Positions 33,313-33,778 of a stretch of DNA of 33,778 nt are shown piece after piece; positions within the stretch are counted from its first letter, which is position 1, and every line of letters starts with the position of its first letter. The stretch is taken from NCBI GenBank assembly GCA_023819255.1, contig JAMWBU010000020.1:1-33778 (forward strand), read 5' to 3'. Under the pieces are notes generated by a model that had not been told where the DNA came from, did no database searches, and saw only the letters and a program-made list of their open reading frames with translations. The DNA comes from Candidatus Omnitrophota bacterium (GTDB lineage Bacteria > Ratteibacteria > UBA8468 > B48-G9 > DTJG01). Both the position numbers and the translations under genes were made by a program.

Positions 33313-33778
33313 ATGAAGATCTATATATGCACTGATCTTGAAGGCGCCACAGGTGTGTACAAGTGGAGTCAAACAAGAGCGCAGGGAGCAGAATTTGCAT
33401 CAGCAATGAGATTGCTTATGGGAGATGTCGCTGCTGTTTGCGAGGGATTGAAGAGCGCAGGAGTTGATGAAATATTTGTTGTCGATGGGCATAATGGCGG
33501 AAACAATTTTATACCTGAATGCATGGTTCCTGGCGTGCGCTATATTACTGGTTGGCCAAGGCAGGGTAATGTTCTTTCTGGTCTTGATGAGACATTTGAT
33601 GGTTTCATTATGGTTGGTTATCATGCGATGAATGGTACACCTGATGCTGTTTTGCACCATACCCAGAGTTCTGTTATAGAGGCAAAGTATTATTACGATG
33701 GTGTGGAAAGAGGAGAGATTTATCAATGCGCTGTAATTGCAGGTCATTATGATGTGCCTGTTATTCTTGTTACTGGCG
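33313..33778 (+). CDS. M55 family D-aminopeptidase (DppA-like), 3' end off the right edge
   Basis: The first 155 residues of a zinc D-aminopeptidase run to the window end without a stop. Asp8 and Glu10 in CTDLEGATG, His60 in DGHNGG, His104 in GYHAM, His115 in LHHTQ and Glu135 in RGEIYQ correspond to the catalytic and metal residues of Bacillus subtilis DppA (Asp8, Glu10, His60, His104, His115, Glu133). DppA releases D-alanine from D-Ala-containing dipeptides such as peptidoglycan fragments. A role in wall-peptide recycling is plausible. It shares a transcript with the ThuA-like gene. Confidence 0.9.
   Translation, partial: MKIYICTDLEGATGVYKWSQTRAQGAEFASAMRLLMGDVAAVCEGLKSAGVDEIFVVDGHNGGNNFIPECMVPGVRYITGWPRQGNVLSGLDETFDGFIMVGYHAMNGTPDAVLHHTQSSVIEAKYYYDGVERGEIYQCAVIAGHYDVPVILVTG

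Noticed and set aside
33400..33747. Minus-strand open frame of 115 codons at the right edge
   Set aside because: The plus strand here encodes an M55 peptidase with all its active-site residues and a strong ribosome site.

Overview
The window is a gene-dense, AT-rich stretch of an unidentified bacterium. Bacterial origin is clear from yajC, bL21 (rplU), queA/tgt, valS, hflX, truB and undecaprenyl-diphosphatase (uppP). The clustered lipid-phosphate-sugar glycosyltransferases, ThuA-like and M55 genes, and the lack of familiar gene order, fit a little-studied uncultured lineage. I cannot name the phylum from sequence alone. No rRNA, tRNA, CRISPR array, insertion sequence or phage gene was seen, and no gene-free stretch exceeds 140 bases.

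Layout. (1) 1-1516, minus strand: uppP followed by pyrK, translationally coupled; pyrK runs off the left edge. (2) 1577-18467, plus strand: a surface-glycan cluster of 15 genes. It has five GT2 glycosyltransferases of the dolichyl/polyprenyl-phosphate sugar synthase type and five multi-membrane-span GT-C glycosyltransferases. It also has a polysaccharide deacetylase, a zinc-ribbon methyltransferase, and four nucleotide-sugar enzymes: a CDP-tyvelose 2-epimerase-like protein, UDP-glucose dehydrogenase, UDP-xylose synthase, and a zinc-ribbon epimerase resembling dTDP-L-rhamnose 4-epimerase. (3) 18464-22047: queA, tgt, yajC, larC. (4) 22102-29510: DUF503 (ylxP-like), valS, rplU, hflX, nrnA, truB, and an archaeal-type glmM. 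(5) 29485-32502, minus strand: an M24-family protein lacking most metal ligands, nfeD, and a LOG-family gene; its end overlaps the glmM end tail to tail. (6) 32642 to the right edge, plus strand: a ThuA-like gene and an M55 D-aminopeptidase, transcribed away from the M24 operon.

How the genes may work together. The GT2 proteins would load sugars onto undecaprenyl phosphate, and the GT-C proteins would use those lipid-linked sugars outside the cytoplasmic membrane. UppP recycles the carrier. Ugd and Uxs supply UDP-xylose, and the other two epimerases suggest at least one unusual deoxysugar. No initiating phosphoglycosyltransferase, Wzx flippase, Wzy polymerase or ABC exporter is visible. Direct extracytoplasmic decoration of a protein, lipid or wall polymer is therefore a reasonable reading (inference).

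The main oddities: (a) a 7-T tract at 5181-5187 puts the start and body of one GT-C gene in different frames; (b) an in-frame TGA at 7553 sits where GT2 relatives appear to have glycine, with a family-like C-terminal tail continuing after it; (c) recurrent extended -10 promoters (TGnTAnnAT), three of them placed so that the mRNA would be leaderless or nearly so; (d) an M24 peptidase homologue with four of five metal ligands replaced; (e) an almost gapless run of about 28 kb of plus-strand genes, with the glycan cluster coupled directly to queA.
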